A DNA stretch of 64,000 nucleotides from Brevibacterium permense (GTDB lineage: Bacteria > Actinomycetota > Actinomycetes > Actinomycetales > Brevibacteriaceae), in NCBI RefSeq assembly GCF_013280495.1, contig NZ_JABSSX010000003.1, positions 248,001 to 312,000 on the forward strand, read 5' to 3'. How positions within the stretch are numbered: the stretch's first letter is position 1; every line of letters starts with the position of its first letter. Below the pieces are notes generated by a model. That model had not been told where the DNA came from. It worked only from the letters and a program-made list of their open reading frames with translations, and did not search any database. Below, piece after piece: positions 54,087 to 63,482 of this stretch. Made by a program: the position numbers and the translations under genes.

Positions 54087-55505
54087 ATGACCACAGTCGA
54101 TCAGTCGCCGCAGAGCACGCGCTTGCGCGATGAGCGTGACACTGCCTCGACGATCGCACGGCCCAGCCGGCGAACGATGCTCACCGGAGCGGTCGCCGGG
54201 ATCGGTGCGATCGGTCTCGGTTCGGCGATCACCGCAGCCCTCGCCGAGGCGGCCCAACCGGATCCCGTCCGTTCGGTCACCGCCGCCTACACCGGATCAG
54301 GTCGGCGCGAAGCCCTCGATGCCGTCGCCTCGCGACGCCTGCCCGCACAGTCACGAGTCATGCCGGATCTGGCCGATCCGGGCCCGGCGGCGCGGCAGCG
54401 GGAATTCCTCGACAGCTGCGAATCGTGGCTGGGATCTCTGCCTGCCCACCGCCGCGACCTCGCTGTCTCCGCCCTGCTCGACCTATGGGTCCTCAGCGAC
54501 GAACTGCCCGCGCCGGTCGCCGGATGGGCCGATGCCTGGCGCTATGTCTGGCCACGGGACACGGCCTTCTCTGCAGTGGCTCTGGCGCGGGTCGGGTTGT
54601 CGGAACTGTCATGGAGCCATCTGCGCTGCCTGCAGTCCGTGCAGGCGGTCGACGGGTCGTTCGCAGCCCGCGTCGACCCGTCGACCGGACTGGCTCCGGA
54701 CGATCGCGAGTCGCAGTTCGACTCCCTCGGTCTCGTCCTCTGGGCGGTCTCCGAAGTGCATGCCGTCTCCACGGAGACGACTGGCCCGTCCGCCCTCGGG
54801 GAACTCGATGTCCTCCTGCGACGGACCAGTCGGCGCCTGTTCGACCTCACCGACCGCGGTCGCAGCCTGCCTCCGGTCGGCCCGGACTATTGGGAGGTCG
54901 GAGAATCACAGGTCACCCTCGGCTTGGCGGGACCGACTCTGGTCGGGATGAACTCACTGGTCGCACTGACCAAGGCCGATGGGGATCTGTGGAGCCGCCT
55001 CGGCGACGATTCGGCAGCAGTCCTGCGCGCAGCGGAAGATTTTCGTGCGACCTTCACGCGAACCTTCGGTGCCAATGGGATGCAGCGCTACCCGACCTCG
55101 GGCGGATCGGATTCGGCTATTGCCTATCTGCCGGCAGCCGGGCTCGTGCCGGAGCGTTCAGAGGGGATCTACGCGCTCGAACCCGAGCTTCTCGACGGAG
55201 TCTGGGACCACCTCGAACAGCCGGCCGGAGGGATCAAACCCGGACACGGCTGGATCATCGACCGCTCCAGCTGGACGCCGTCGACGTCGCTCATGGCGCT
55301 CGGCTTCGCGCGCCTCGGGCTCCGCGACCGAGCCGAATCGATCCTCGACTGGCTGGCAGAACACCGCACGAGCGCAGGGTCTCTGCCGGAGAAGATCAGC
55401 GGGGACGGCGATCCGGTCTCAGTGGCGCCGCTGTCGTGGACTGCGGCCAACGTCATCATCACCCTCGACGAACTCTACGGGCACCGAGGTGGAGCGAGCT
55501 CGTGA
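54087..55505 (+). CDS. Tat-exported GH15-like glycoside hydrolase
   Basis: Secreted (alpha/alpha)6-barrel hydrolase of 472 residues. The twin-arginine signal (about 20-52: PSRRTMLTGAVAGIGAIGLGSAITAALAEA is the RR plus hydrophobic core, with likely cleavage soon after) points to Tat export. The catalytic domain has YVWPRDTAFSAVAL, like the GH15 WPRD motif, and a C-terminal SLPEKISGDGDPVSVAPLSW, which fits the region of the GH15 general base (PEK). GH15 enzymes are glucoamylases, glucodextranases or trehalases; substrate is not set here. A GH15-like/six-hairpin glycosidase is a safer label. Monocistronic; starts 27 bases after the tRNA-Gly terminator. Confidence 0.75.
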   Translation: MTTVDQSPQSTRLRDERDTASTIARPSRRTMLTGAVAGIGAIGLGSAITAALAEAAQPDPVRSVTAAYTGSGRREALDAVASRRLPAQSRVMPDLADPGPAARQREFLDSCESWLGSLPAHRRDLAVSALLDLWVLSDELPAPVAGWADAWRYVWPRDTAFSAVALARVGLSELSWSHLRCLQSVQAVDGSFAARVDPSTGLAPDDRESQFDSLGLVLWAVSEVHAVSTETTGPSALGELDVLLRRTSRRLFDLTDRGRSLPPVGPDYWEVGESQVTLGLAGPTLVGMNSLVALTKADGDLWSRLGDDSAAVLRAAEDFRATFTRTFGANGMQRYPTSGGSDSAIAYLPAAGLVPERSEGIYALEPELLDGVWDHLEQPAGGIKPGHGWIIDRSSWTPSTSLMALGFARLGLRDRAESILDWLAEHRTSAGSLPEKISGDGDPVSVAPLSWTAANVIITLDELYGHRGGASS

Positions 55506-55717
55506 AATCACCCCGGTTTCGCGAATCGGGCGGGGTTTCGCGTAACATAGGGGATTGCGTCTTGCGGACGTGCGCGAACTATTCGTGGACTTTCGCTCCC
55601 TCTAAGGTCACGAGATGACCGATCAGGCTGTGAGATGGCCGTTTGCGGTCACGAACCCGGATGATCAGGTCGGAGATGACCGAAAATGCATGACTGTCGA
55701 ATTTGAAAGGTCACCCT

Positions 55718-57079
55718 GTGAAGAGCTCCGTCGAGCAACTCGACCCCACCCGGGTCAAGATCAGCGTGGAAGTCCCATACGCCGAACTCAAACCGAGCGT
55801 CGACGAGGCATACAAGACCATCGGGGCTCAGGTCACAGTCCCCGGGTTCCGTAAGGGCAAGGTCCCCGCGCGCATCATCGACCAGCGCATCGGCCGTCCT
55901 GCTGTGATCCAGGAAGCCATCAACAACGGACTTGACGACTTCTACCGCAACGCGGTCGAAGAGCATGACCTCAAGCCGATGGGCCAGCCCGAGGTCGAGA
56001 TCTCCGAGGTTCCCGGTCTCGACGGAACCGAAGACGGCGAACTCGGCTTCACCGTCGAGGTCGACGTGCGCCCCGAGGTCGAACTGCCTGCCTACGACAC
56101 GATCTCCATCGAGGTCGACCCCATCGAGGTCACCGACGCCGATGTGGACGCGGAGCTCGAGCAGCTGCGCACCCGCTTCGGAACCCTCGTCGCCGTGGAC
56201 CGCCCCGCGGCCAAGGACGACTTCGTCACCCTCGACCTCGTCGCCACCATCGGCGACGAAGAGATCGACACCGCCTCCGACATCTCCTACCAGGTCGGTG
56301 CCGGAACGATGCTCGAAGGCATGGACGAAGCGCTCGACGGCCTCTCGGCCGGAGAGAACACGACCTTCGAGACCACCTTCGCAGGCGGCGAGCACGCCGG
56401 TGAACAGGGCACCGTGAAGATCACCCTGGGCGCTGTGAAGGAACGCGAACTGCCCGAGGCCGACGACGACTTCGCTCAGCTGGCCAGCGAGTTCGACACG
56501 ATCGACGAACTGCGGGAGGACCTGCGCGTCCAGGCCGGCAAGGCCAAGGAGACCGAGCAGGGCGTCCAGGCACGGGACAAGGTCCTCGAACATCTCATCG
56601 AGACCCTCGACGTCCCGGTTCCGGCCAAGATCGTCACCGACGAGGTCGAGCGTCACCTCGAGTCCGAGAACCGTTCGGACGACGACGAGCACCGCAAGGA
56701 GGTCACCGAGGAGACCGAGCGAAACCTGCGCACGCAGTTCATCCTCGATGCGGTCTCCGAAGCCGAGAACGTCGAGGTCAGCCAGCCCGAACTCATCGAG
56801 TACCTGATCTCCGCTTCGCAGCAGTACGGAATGAACCCCAACGAGTTCGCCCAGATGCTCGACAGCTCCGGCCAGGTCAATGCGCTGGTCGGCGAGGTCT
56901 CGCGCCGCAAGGCCCTGGCCGCCGTCCTTGCCGGCGCCACGGTCAAGGACACCGCCGGAAACGTCGTCGACATGGAGGCCTTCACCTCCGCCGGTGACGA
57001 CGCCGAGGATGCCGACGCGACCGCGCAGAGCGCGGAAACCGCGGACGAGGCACCTGCAGAGGCCGCCGAAGAGAACTGA
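55718..57079 (+). CDS. tig: trigger factor
   Basis: Ribosome-associated chaperone and peptidyl-prolyl isomerase (453 residues). The N-terminal ribosome-binding domain contains GFRKGKVPARIIDQ, the GFRxGxxP signature. The FKBP-type PPIase domain is at about 155-245, and the helical C-terminal chaperone domain runs to about 420, followed by an acidic Ala/Glu/Asp tail. The GTG at 55718 starts the conserved VKSSVEQLDPTRVKISVEVP with AAAGG seven bases upstream. The 212-base region before it shows GGTTTCGCG twice (55515, 55534) and GAGATGACCGA twice (55612, 55673) but no other gene. Followed by a strong terminator and clpP1. Confidence 0.95.
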   Translation: MKSSVEQLDPTRVKISVEVPYAELKPSVDEAYKTIGAQVTVPGFRKGKVPARIIDQRIGRPAVIQEAINNGLDDFYRNAVEEHDLKPMGQPEVEISEVPGLDGTEDGELGFTVEVDVRPEVELPAYDTISIEVDPIEVTDADVDAELEQLRTRFGTLVAVDRPAAKDDFVTLDLVATIGDEEIDTASDISYQVGAGTMLEGMDEALDGLSAGENTTFETTFAGGEHAGEQGTVKITLGAVKERELPEADDDFAQLASEFDTIDELREDLRVQAGKAKETEQGVQARDKVLEHLIETLDVPVPAKIVTDEVERHLESENRSDDDEHRKEVTEETERNLRTQFILDAVSEAENVEVSQPELIEYLISASQQYGMNPNEFAQMLDSSGQVNALVGEVSRRKALAAVLAGATVKDTAGNVVDMEAFTSAGDDAEDADATAQSAETADEAPAEAAEEN

Positions 57080-57111
57080 GGACGAGCCGCCTCGGCGGTG
57101 GAACCCTGATG

Positions 57112-57150
57112 AGACGGTGGGTACGGATCGTGATCCGTACCCACCGTCTT
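57112..57150 (+). terminator. terminator of tig
   Basis: AGACGGTGGGTACGGATC/GATCCGTACCCACCGTCT, 18-bp perfect stem with a two-base loop (so effectively a tight loop), followed by TT. Confidence 0.88.
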
Positions 57151-57169
57151 CGCATCTGCGCAGGTCCCG

Positions 57170-57187
57170 ATCACGCTGAGGGCGAAC
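57170..57187 (+). promoter_or_regulatory. predicted ClgR box upstream of clpP1P2
   Basis: The 18-mer ATCACGCTGAGGGCGAAC fits every position of the corynebacterial ClgR consensus WNNWCGCYNANRGCGWWS as I remember it. It lies about 50 bases upstream of a -10-like TAGAGT (57227-57232), an activator position, and about 90 bases before the clpP1 GTG. Confidence 0.65.
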
Positions 57188-57268
57188 ACAGGCCTCGCCG
57201 CGGACTAAAACCCGGGGGAGAGAGGTTAGAGTCCATAACAAGCCATCCACAGAACACAGGAGTGAAAC

Positions 57269-57880
57269 GTGAGCGCATACGACATGACAGCTCCCGTCGG
57301 CCTCGACGCCGGTGGGGGAATGGGTCTGGATGACCACATCTTCAATCGTCTTCTCAAGGAGCGCATCATCTGGCTCGGTTCGGAAGTGCGTGACGACAAC
57401 GCCAACGCCATCTGCGCGCAGATGATGCTGCTGGCCGCCGAAGATCCCGAAGCGGACATCTCGCTCTACATCAACTCGCCCGGCGGCTCCGTCACCGCCG
57501 GAATGGCCATCTACGACACGATGCAGTACATCAAGCCCGATGTCTCCACCGTGGCCATGGGAATGGCCGCCTCTATGGGACAGTTCCTGCTCTCCTCGGG
57601 CACCCCGGGCAAGCGCTACGCCACCCCGCACGCCCGCATCCTCATGCACCAGCCGCTGGGCGGCATCGGGGGAACCGCCACGGACATCAAGATCCAGGCC
57701 GAACTGATCCTGCACATGAAGAAGCAGATGGCCGAACTGACTGCTCAGCAGACCGGGAAGTCGCTCGAGCAGATCCTTCAGGACAACGACCGGGACCACT
57801 GGTTCACCGCCGAAGAGGCGCTCGAATACGGCTTCATCGACAAGATGGTCACCCGCGCGTCCGACGTCGAGAACAACTGA
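57269..57880 (+). CDS. clpP1: ATP-dependent Clp protease proteolytic subunit 1
   Basis: Serine peptidase of the Clp barrel (203 residues). Nucleophile Ser102 in [10 protein letters not shown] and His127 in ILMHQPLGG. The oligomer-forming [20 protein letters not shown] region is intact. GTG start with CAGGAG upstream (about 6-9 bases). The clpP2 gene follows after 17 bases, so the two form an operon, as in actinobacteria where ClpP1 and ClpP2 make a mixed tetradecamer. Expected to be induced by ClgR. Confidence 0.96.
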   Translation: MSAYDMTAPVGLDAGGGMGLDDHIFNRLLKERIIWLGSEVRDDNANAICAQMMLLAAEDPEADISLYINSPGGSVTAGMAIYDTMQYIKPDVSTVAMGMAASMGQFLLSSGTPGKRYATPHARILMHQPLGGIGGTATDIKIQAELILHMKKQMAELTAQQTGKSLEQILQDNDRDHWFTAEEALEYGFIDKMVTRASDVENN

Positions 57881-57897
57881 GCAGGAGTGAGGGAAGA

Positions 57898-58551
57898 ATG
57901 AATTCAATGAACTTTATGCCGGGTTCGACGGCGTCGAACATGCCGCAGTCGCGTTATGTCATGCCGCAGTTCGAAGAGCGCACACCCTATGGCTTCAAGC
58001 GCCAGGATCCCTACACGAAGCTCTTCGACGACCGCGTCGTGTTCCTCGGCGCACAGGTGGATGACACCTCCGCCGACGATGTCATGGCTCAGCTGCTCGT
58101 CCTCGAATCGCAGGATCCCGACCGCGACATCACGCTCTACATCAACTCGCCGGGTGGGTCGTTCACGGCGATGACGGCCATCTACGACACGATGCAGTAC
58201 ATCAAGCCGGAGATCCAGACCGTCTGCCTCGGTCAGGCCGCCTCCGCAGCCGCCGTGCTGCTGGCCGCTGGCACTCCCGGCAAGCGTCTGGCCCTGCCGA
58301 ACGCGCGAGTGCTCATCCACCAGCCCGCGATGCAGGGACAGGGACAGGGTCAGGCGTCTGACCTCGAGATCCAGGCCGCTGAGGTGCTGCGGATGCGCGA
58401 ATGGCTCGAGGGAACTCTGGCCAAGCACTCGAACAAGGAGGCCGCTCAGGTCTCGAACGACATCGAACGCGACCTCTTCCTCACGGCCGAGCAGGCCAAG
58501 GACTACGGTCTCGTCGACCAGGTGCTCTCTTCGCGCAAGAACGCGAGCTGA
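57898..58551 (+). CDS. clpP2: ATP-dependent Clp protease proteolytic subunit 2
   Basis: Second ClpP (217 residues), partner of ClpP1. Ser116 in [10 protein letters not shown] and His141 in [10 protein letters not shown]; a longer propeptide-like N-terminus (about 35 residues, [20 protein letters not shown]) is presumably processed. GAGGGAAG precedes the ATG. A hairpin follows; clpX has its own promoter. Confidence 0.96.
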   Translation: MNSMNFMPGSTASNMPQSRYVMPQFEERTPYGFKRQDPYTKLFDDRVVFLGAQVDDTSADDVMAQLLVLESQDPDRDITLYINSPGGSFTAMTAIYDTMQYIKPEIQTVCLGQAASAAAVLLAAGTPGKRLALPNARVLIHQPAMQGQGQGQASDLEIQAAEVLRMREWLEGTLAKHSNKEAAQVSNDIERDLFLTAEQAKDYGLVDQVLSSRKNAS

Positions 58552-58575
58552 TCACCTGTCGGAGGACAGGGAAAC

Positions 58576-58627
58576 ACTGAGAACGGGTTCGTGCGATTGC
58601 GATCGGACGGACCCGTTCTCAGTTCCT
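58576..58627 (+). terminator. terminator after clpP2
   Basis: ACTGAGAACGGGT (58576-58588)/ACCCGTTCTCAGT (58611-58623), 13 perfect base pairs, 22-base loop, then TCCTTCC. Confidence 0.75.
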
Positions 58628-58684
58628 TCCGCCGACACACCGAGTCGTGGCTGGGGGCTCGTGTCAGCCACGTATGGGAAGCTA

Positions 58685-58714
58685 TTGAGGTACAGGAAAC
58701 ACGAGCGGTAGAGT
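58685..58714 (+). promoter_or_regulatory. clpX promoter
   Basis: -35 TTGAGG (58685-58690), 18-bp spacer and -10 TAGAGT (58709-58714); leader of about 27 nt with AAAGG before the GTG. Confidence 0.6.
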
Positions 58715-58747
58715 TGGGGCCAAGCGTCCTGGCGAAAGGTTGTGACA

Positions 58748-60031
<1,284 letters not shown>

Positions 60032-60043
60032 GTCTCTTTTCGC

Positions 60044-61330
60044 ATGAGACTCCTGGCCGACACACGCCCACTGCGCTACGCGTCGTTCCGACGACTGTGG
60101 GTGGCCAATATCGTCACCGTCATCGGTGCGCAGATGACTGTTGTGGCGATACCCGCACAGATCTTCCATATCACCGGGTCGTCCGGGTACGTCGGGCTCG
60201 CCGGTGCATTCGGGCTGGTTCCGCTCATCGTCTTCGGACTGTGGGGCGGGTCGTTGGCCGATGTCATCGATCGACGCAGGCTGCTCGTGATCTCGACGGT
60301 CGGTCTGATCGTCACGAGCGCGATACTCGCCCTCATTGCGGTGCTCAGCATCGACAATGTCTGGCTGCTGCTGTCGGTGTTCTCGATGCAGCAGGCATTC
60401 TTCGGCTTGAACCAACCGGCGCGGGGAGCTCTGCTGCCGTCGATCATCCCGCTCGGCCTGCTGCCCGCGGCGAACTCTCTGAACATGACCGTGATGACAT
60501 TGGGCGCCGTCGTCGGCCCTGTCGTCGGCGGAGCGCTGATCCCTCTGTTCGGGTACCAGCTGCTCTACGTCATCGACGCCGTGTTCCTGTTCGCTACGCT
60601 CTACGCAGTGATCCGACTGCCGTCGCTGCCGCCGCAGAAACAGCCCGATACTCGGTCGGGATTCAAAGGCATCGTCGACGGGTTCCGATATTTGCGGACG
60701 AACACCGTCGTCATGGTCTCTCTGCTGGTGGACATCATTGCGATGGTATTCGGAATGCCGCGGGCACTGTTCCCGCAGATCGCCGCTGAGACCTTCGACG
60801 GTCCGCCCGAGGGCGGCATCGTCTTCTCGCTGCTCTTCGCTGCGCTGGCCGGCGGAAGTGCATTGGCGGGGATCTTCTCCGGGTGGGTCTCACGTGTGGA
60901 GCGTCAGGGACTGGCCGTCATCGTCGCCATCGTCGTCTGGGGTGCGGCAATGACGGTGTTCGGACTGTCGCTTGAACTGGCGGCAGGGTTCTGGCTGACC
61001 GCGCTCGTCGTCGCATTGGCTGCGATGGCGGTCGGCGGAGGAGCCGATATCGTGTCCGGCGCTTTTCGCCAGACGATGCTCCAGGAAGCCGCAACCGATG
61101 CGATGCACGGTCGGATGCAGGGAGTGTTCATCGTGGTTGTCGCGGGCGGACCTCGTATCGCGGACGTCCTCCACGGCTCCGTCGCGGCCGTCACGGACAC
61201 CACGGTCGCCTCGGCGGGTGGCGGCGTCGCCGTCATCGTACTCGTGCTCGCCTGTGCGGTGGCCTTTCCGACCTTCCGGAACTACCGGGTCGAACGCGGC
61301 GGGCACGAGCACACTGTCCCGACTGCCTGA
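60044..61330 (+). CDS. MFS exporter, EntS/TetA-like
   Basis: Twelve-helix major facilitator (428 residues) with the motif-A loop GGSLADVIDRRRLLV after helix 2 and the MFS_3/EntS-like N-terminal RYASFRRLWVANIVTVIGAQM. EntS proteins export enterobactin-type siderophores, but no siderophore gene is in the window, so the substrate is open. Starts 12 bases after clpX and could be read through from it, an unrelated pairing. 66 bases of convergent spacing separate it from the SRPBCC gene. Confidence 0.85.
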   Translation: MRLLADTRPLRYASFRRLWVANIVTVIGAQMTVVAIPAQIFHITGSSGYVGLAGAFGLVPLIVFGLWGGSLADVIDRRRLLVISTVGLIVTSAILALIAVLSIDNVWLLLSVFSMQQAFFGLNQPARGALLPSIIPLGLLPAANSLNMTVMTLGAVVGPVVGGALIPLFGYQLLYVIDAVFLFATLYAVIRLPSLPPQKQPDTRSGFKGIVDGFRYLRTNTVVMVSLLVDIIAMVFGMPRALFPQIAAETFDGPPEGGIVFSLLFAALAGGSALAGIFSGWVSRVERQGLAVIVAIVVWGAAMTVFGLSLELAAGFWLTALVVALAAMAVGGGADIVSGAFRQTMLQEAATDAMHGRMQGVFIVVVAGGPRIADVLHGSVAAVTDTTVASAGGGVAVIVLVLACAVAFPTFRNYRVERGGHEHTVPTA

Positions 61331-61396
61331 TCCATCGAGCAGACCTGACGTTCGACCGTGCTCGTACTACGAGTCGTCGCAGAATCAGCGCGAGTC

Positions 61397-61801
61397 TTAG
61401 TCCTGGAGGGTCTGCTCCATCCCGGCCAGTATTCCCGGCCACCCCGATCCCATGCCCTTGAATGCCTGACGGCCCAGCGGAGAGTCGACGTCGAGTCCCG
61501 AATGAGTCAAGAAGAGTCGGGTCCCCGTGCCCTCGGGCACGAGCTTCCACGTCAGCGTCGAATCCAGTGTGCCCTCTGAGAACGTATAGGCGAGGAGGCG
61601 CTGCGGATCGACCCGGGTGACCGTGCACGGCTGCTTCCCGAACCCGCCCATGTCGAGAGTGAAGGAATGTCCGACGACAGGGGCGATGTCACCGGCTGCC
61701 CACCACCGCGCCATGACGTCCGGCTCGGTGAGCGCCCGCCAGACGGTGGCAGGGGAGTGGGAGAGGAACTGGTCGACTTCGATCGTTCGTTCGTCGGTCA
61801 T
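61397..61801 (-). CDS. SRPBCC/AHSA1-type ligand-binding protein
   Basis: 134-residue START/SRPBCC domain of the AHA1-like class (Pfam AHSA1): TIEVDQFLSHSPATVWRALTEPDVMARWW opens the helix-grip fold, GGFGKQPCTVTRVDPQRLLAY forms the beta core, and the last helix ends GMEQTLQD. Located ten bases after the ArsR gene on the same strand, the common ArsR-SRPBCC pairing. Ligand unknown. The ATG at 61801 is the conserved start; upstream frame is ArsR antisense. Confidence 0.82.
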   Translation of the reverse strand: MTDERTIEVDQFLSHSPATVWRALTEPDVMARWWAAGDIAPVVGHSFTLDMGGFGKQPCTVTRVDPQRLLAYTFSEGTLDSTLTWKLVPEGTGTRLFLTHSGLDVDSPLGRQAFKGMGSGWPGILAGMEQTLQD

Positions 61802-61811
61802 GAGCTGTGTC

Positions 61812-62165
61812 CTAGTCTGTGACGGGGTTGTCTGCGGATTCCGATTCCTCGAGTTCGTGCAGTGCCTGGGACAGGTCGCCGAGGCGGTCGCGCCAGTAGC
61901 GTTCGAAAGGGTGGAGCCAGTCCGCCAGTTCCGCGAACGGAGCGGCCTCGAGGTGATAGATGCGCTTCTGACCCTGTGGCTCCTCACGGACCAAACCGGT
62001 GCGTCGGAGCACTCGCAGGTGCTCGGAGACCGCTGGACGACTGAGCTCGAACAGGGCGGTCAGCTCGGACACCGAACGTGGTTTGGTGCGGACCGCCTCG
62101 AGGATCGATCGCCGGGTGTCGTTGGCTACGGCCGAGAAGACATTCGAAATCACACGATCGAGCAT
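61812..62165 (-). CDS. ArsR-family transcriptional repressor
   Basis: Winged-helix regulator of up to 117 residues. It has VFSAVANDTRRSILEAVRT, helix-turn-helix VSELTALFELSRPAVSEHLRVLRRTGLV and wing REEPQGQKRIYHLEA. No conserved ELCVCD metal site is visible, so it belongs to the non-metal, SRPBCC-associated subgroup. The conventional ATG (62165) overlaps the predicted -10 box. The GTG five codons later (62153) would be a leaderless start seven bases after the -10, and is the better-supported start. Confidence 0.85.
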   Translation of the reverse strand: MLDRVISNVFSAVANDTRRSILEAVRTKPRSVSELTALFELSRPAVSEHLRVLRRTGLVREEPQGQKRIYHLEAAPFAELADWLHPFERYWRDRLGDLSQALHELEESESADNPVTD

Positions 62166-62205
62166 ATGTCGGGTTTCTCCTACATGTCAATAGAATCCGA
62201 CATAT
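62161..62205 (-). promoter_or_regulatory. arsR promoter with overlapping operator palindrome
   Basis: Minus-strand -35 TTGACA (62185-62190, perfect), 18-bp spacer, -10 TATGCT (62161-62166). A perfect 9-bp inverted repeat ATATGTCGG (62164-62172)/CCGACATAT (62197-62205), with extended imperfect TTTCT/AGAAT pairing, covers the promoter, the expected autoregulatory ArsR operator. Confidence 0.65.
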
Positions 62206-62266
62206 CTGCGTCTTCGGGTATTGTCGCTCAGTTTGCCTCGTGGCCCTCACCCCGGACTACAAGCGG

Positions 62267-62359
62267 CATGACGTCCCGGTACATTCGCATCCCTCACCGT
62301 TGCCCTTAATCCACCGCTCCAGTTTCATAACGCCCCGGTGCTGGCGCATCCCTCATCCG
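62267..62359. repeat. pair of imperfect ~33-bp direct repeats
   Basis: Copies at 62267-62299 and 62326-62359 share CAT-ACG-CCCGGT-C-CGCATCCCTCA-CG with about seven differences. Repeat period 59 bases. No open frame or hairpin explains them. Confidence 0.4.
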
Positions 62360-62457
62360 TCCTGTCGAAACACCGTTGTGCATCAAGTTGTTGAGTGACG
62401 ACGGGTGAGGGGCGCCCGATGCGGCGACATTGGGGAGATGCGCGGAAGAGACGACGA

Positions 62458-62494
62458 CACCCCGACCCGCTGCCGAAGCAGCGGGTCGGGGGTG
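62458..62494 (-). terminator. terminator of AIM24 gene
   Basis: CACCCCGACCCGCTGC/GCAGCGGGTCGGGGGTG around a CGAA loop, 38 bases beyond the stop; no T-run. Confidence 0.7.
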
Positions 62495-62532
62495 CGTCAG
62501 CGTGGTGATGCTGCGGACGGCCGCCAGGTGCG

Positions 62533-63225
62533 TCAGCTGGTGGTGGCCGAGTAGACGGCGTTCTCTGCGGGCTGGACGACGACGAAGCCGGGGCCGTGGA
62601 ATGCCAGCTGCACGGACTCGCCGGAGCCGCGACCGAAGAAGGTTCCGACGCTGACGTCGGTCTTGATCTGCGGGGCCAGTGCCGACGACCAGCAGACGGC
62701 GGCCTGCGGATCGACGAAGGTCGGCTGCTGCGAGCAGTCGAGGACCATGGGCTCACCCTTGCAGCAGATGGCGGCAGTGCCCTGGCCTGCAAGTTCGAGG
62801 TTGAATAGTCCCGAACCGCTGACCATCGCACCGACACCGCCCTTGATGCGTTTGATCTCCCAGCTGAGCGCGTCGTCGAAGGCGAGCAGATTCGCGGTGT
62901 TGACGGTCAGTGCGTCCTGCGGACCTTCGAGCGCCATCATGAAGATGTTCGAGGCCTCCCTGGCGAAGAACACCTCTCCGTGTCCCTCGACGCGCATGAC
63001 GTTTCCGCCCTCGCCGGTGGCTGCCTTCTTCATGAACTGGCCGACCGACTTCGACCCCTGGTGGGTGAAGCGGACATCTCCCTGATAGGCGACCATCGCA
63101 CCCTTGGTGGCGATCATCGGCGCGTTCGGTGTGATCACCGAACGCAGCATCTTGTTCGACTGGAGCGTCCACCGCTCTTGGTTCTGGACCTCGGCGTTGC
63201 GCTTGGAAAAGAGTTCGCTTCTCAC
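62533..63225 (-). CDS. AIM24 family protein
   Basis: 230-residue beta-rich protein of the AIM24 family (double-stranded beta-helix type), uncharacterised in bacteria. Conserved stretches include PMIATKGAMVAYQGDV, EVFFAREASNIFMMAL and TFFGRGSGESVQLAFHGPGFVVVQPAE near the C-terminus. No signal peptide or membrane span, so cytosolic or peripherally bound. GTG start with AAAGGTCC about ten bases upstream. Monocistronic. Function unknown; the yeast namesake affects mitochondrial membrane organisation, not transferable here. Confidence 0.85.
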   Translation of the reverse strand: MRSELFSKRNAEVQNQERWTLQSNKMLRSVITPNAPMIATKGAMVAYQGDVRFTHQGSKSVGQFMKKAATGEGGNVMRVEGHGEVFFAREASNIFMMALEGPQDALTVNTANLLAFDDALSWEIKRIKGGVGAMVSGSGLFNLELAGQGTAAICCKGEPMVLDCSQQPTFVDPQAAVCWSSALAPQIKTDVSVGTFFGRGSGESVQLAFHGPGFVVVQPAENAVYSATTS

Positions 63226-63344
63226 GGTTCTGGGGACCTTTCGTTCAGGGAGGACTTCGGTGTTTCTTCAGTGGTCGATAACCATAGTACGGGCGAGAGT
63301 GCGCAGAACCCGGTCATTTCGTGTATCCGTTCCGGAACATGCAC

Positions 63345-63402
63345 AGAACCCCACGGCATCCGCTGCTCCGACGCTGCGGAGGAACGGATGCCGCGGGGCT
63401 CT
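63345..63402 (-). terminator. terminator hairpin downstream of valS (distal)
   Basis: AGAACCCC-CGGCATCCG pairs with CGGATGCCG-GGGGCTCT (one internal mismatch), 80 bases beyond the valS stop on the minus strand. Also positioned to insulate the AIM24 promoter. Confidence 0.65.
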
Positions 63403-63422
63403 GCGGGACCAGTTCGGGTCTC

Positions 63423-63459
63423 GGTCAGCCGGCGGGGCCGGAGGGTGCGCCGGCTGACC
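63423..63459 (-). terminator. terminator hairpin downstream of valS (proximal)
   Basis: GGTCAGCCGGCG (63423-63434)/CGCCGGCTGACC (63448-63459), 12 perfect base pairs, 13-base loop, 23 bases beyond the valS stop. The two hairpins form a tandem terminator. Confidence 0.65.
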
Positions 63460-63482
63460 GTCAGGGCCGGCTGGTGTTCTGC

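Larger units (their letters stand above)
62206..62532. other. gene-free gap between arsR promoter and AIM24 gene end
   Basis: 327 bases without a credible gene. It holds two imperfect ~33-bp direct repeats (next entry) and the AIM24 terminator. Confidence 0.6.
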
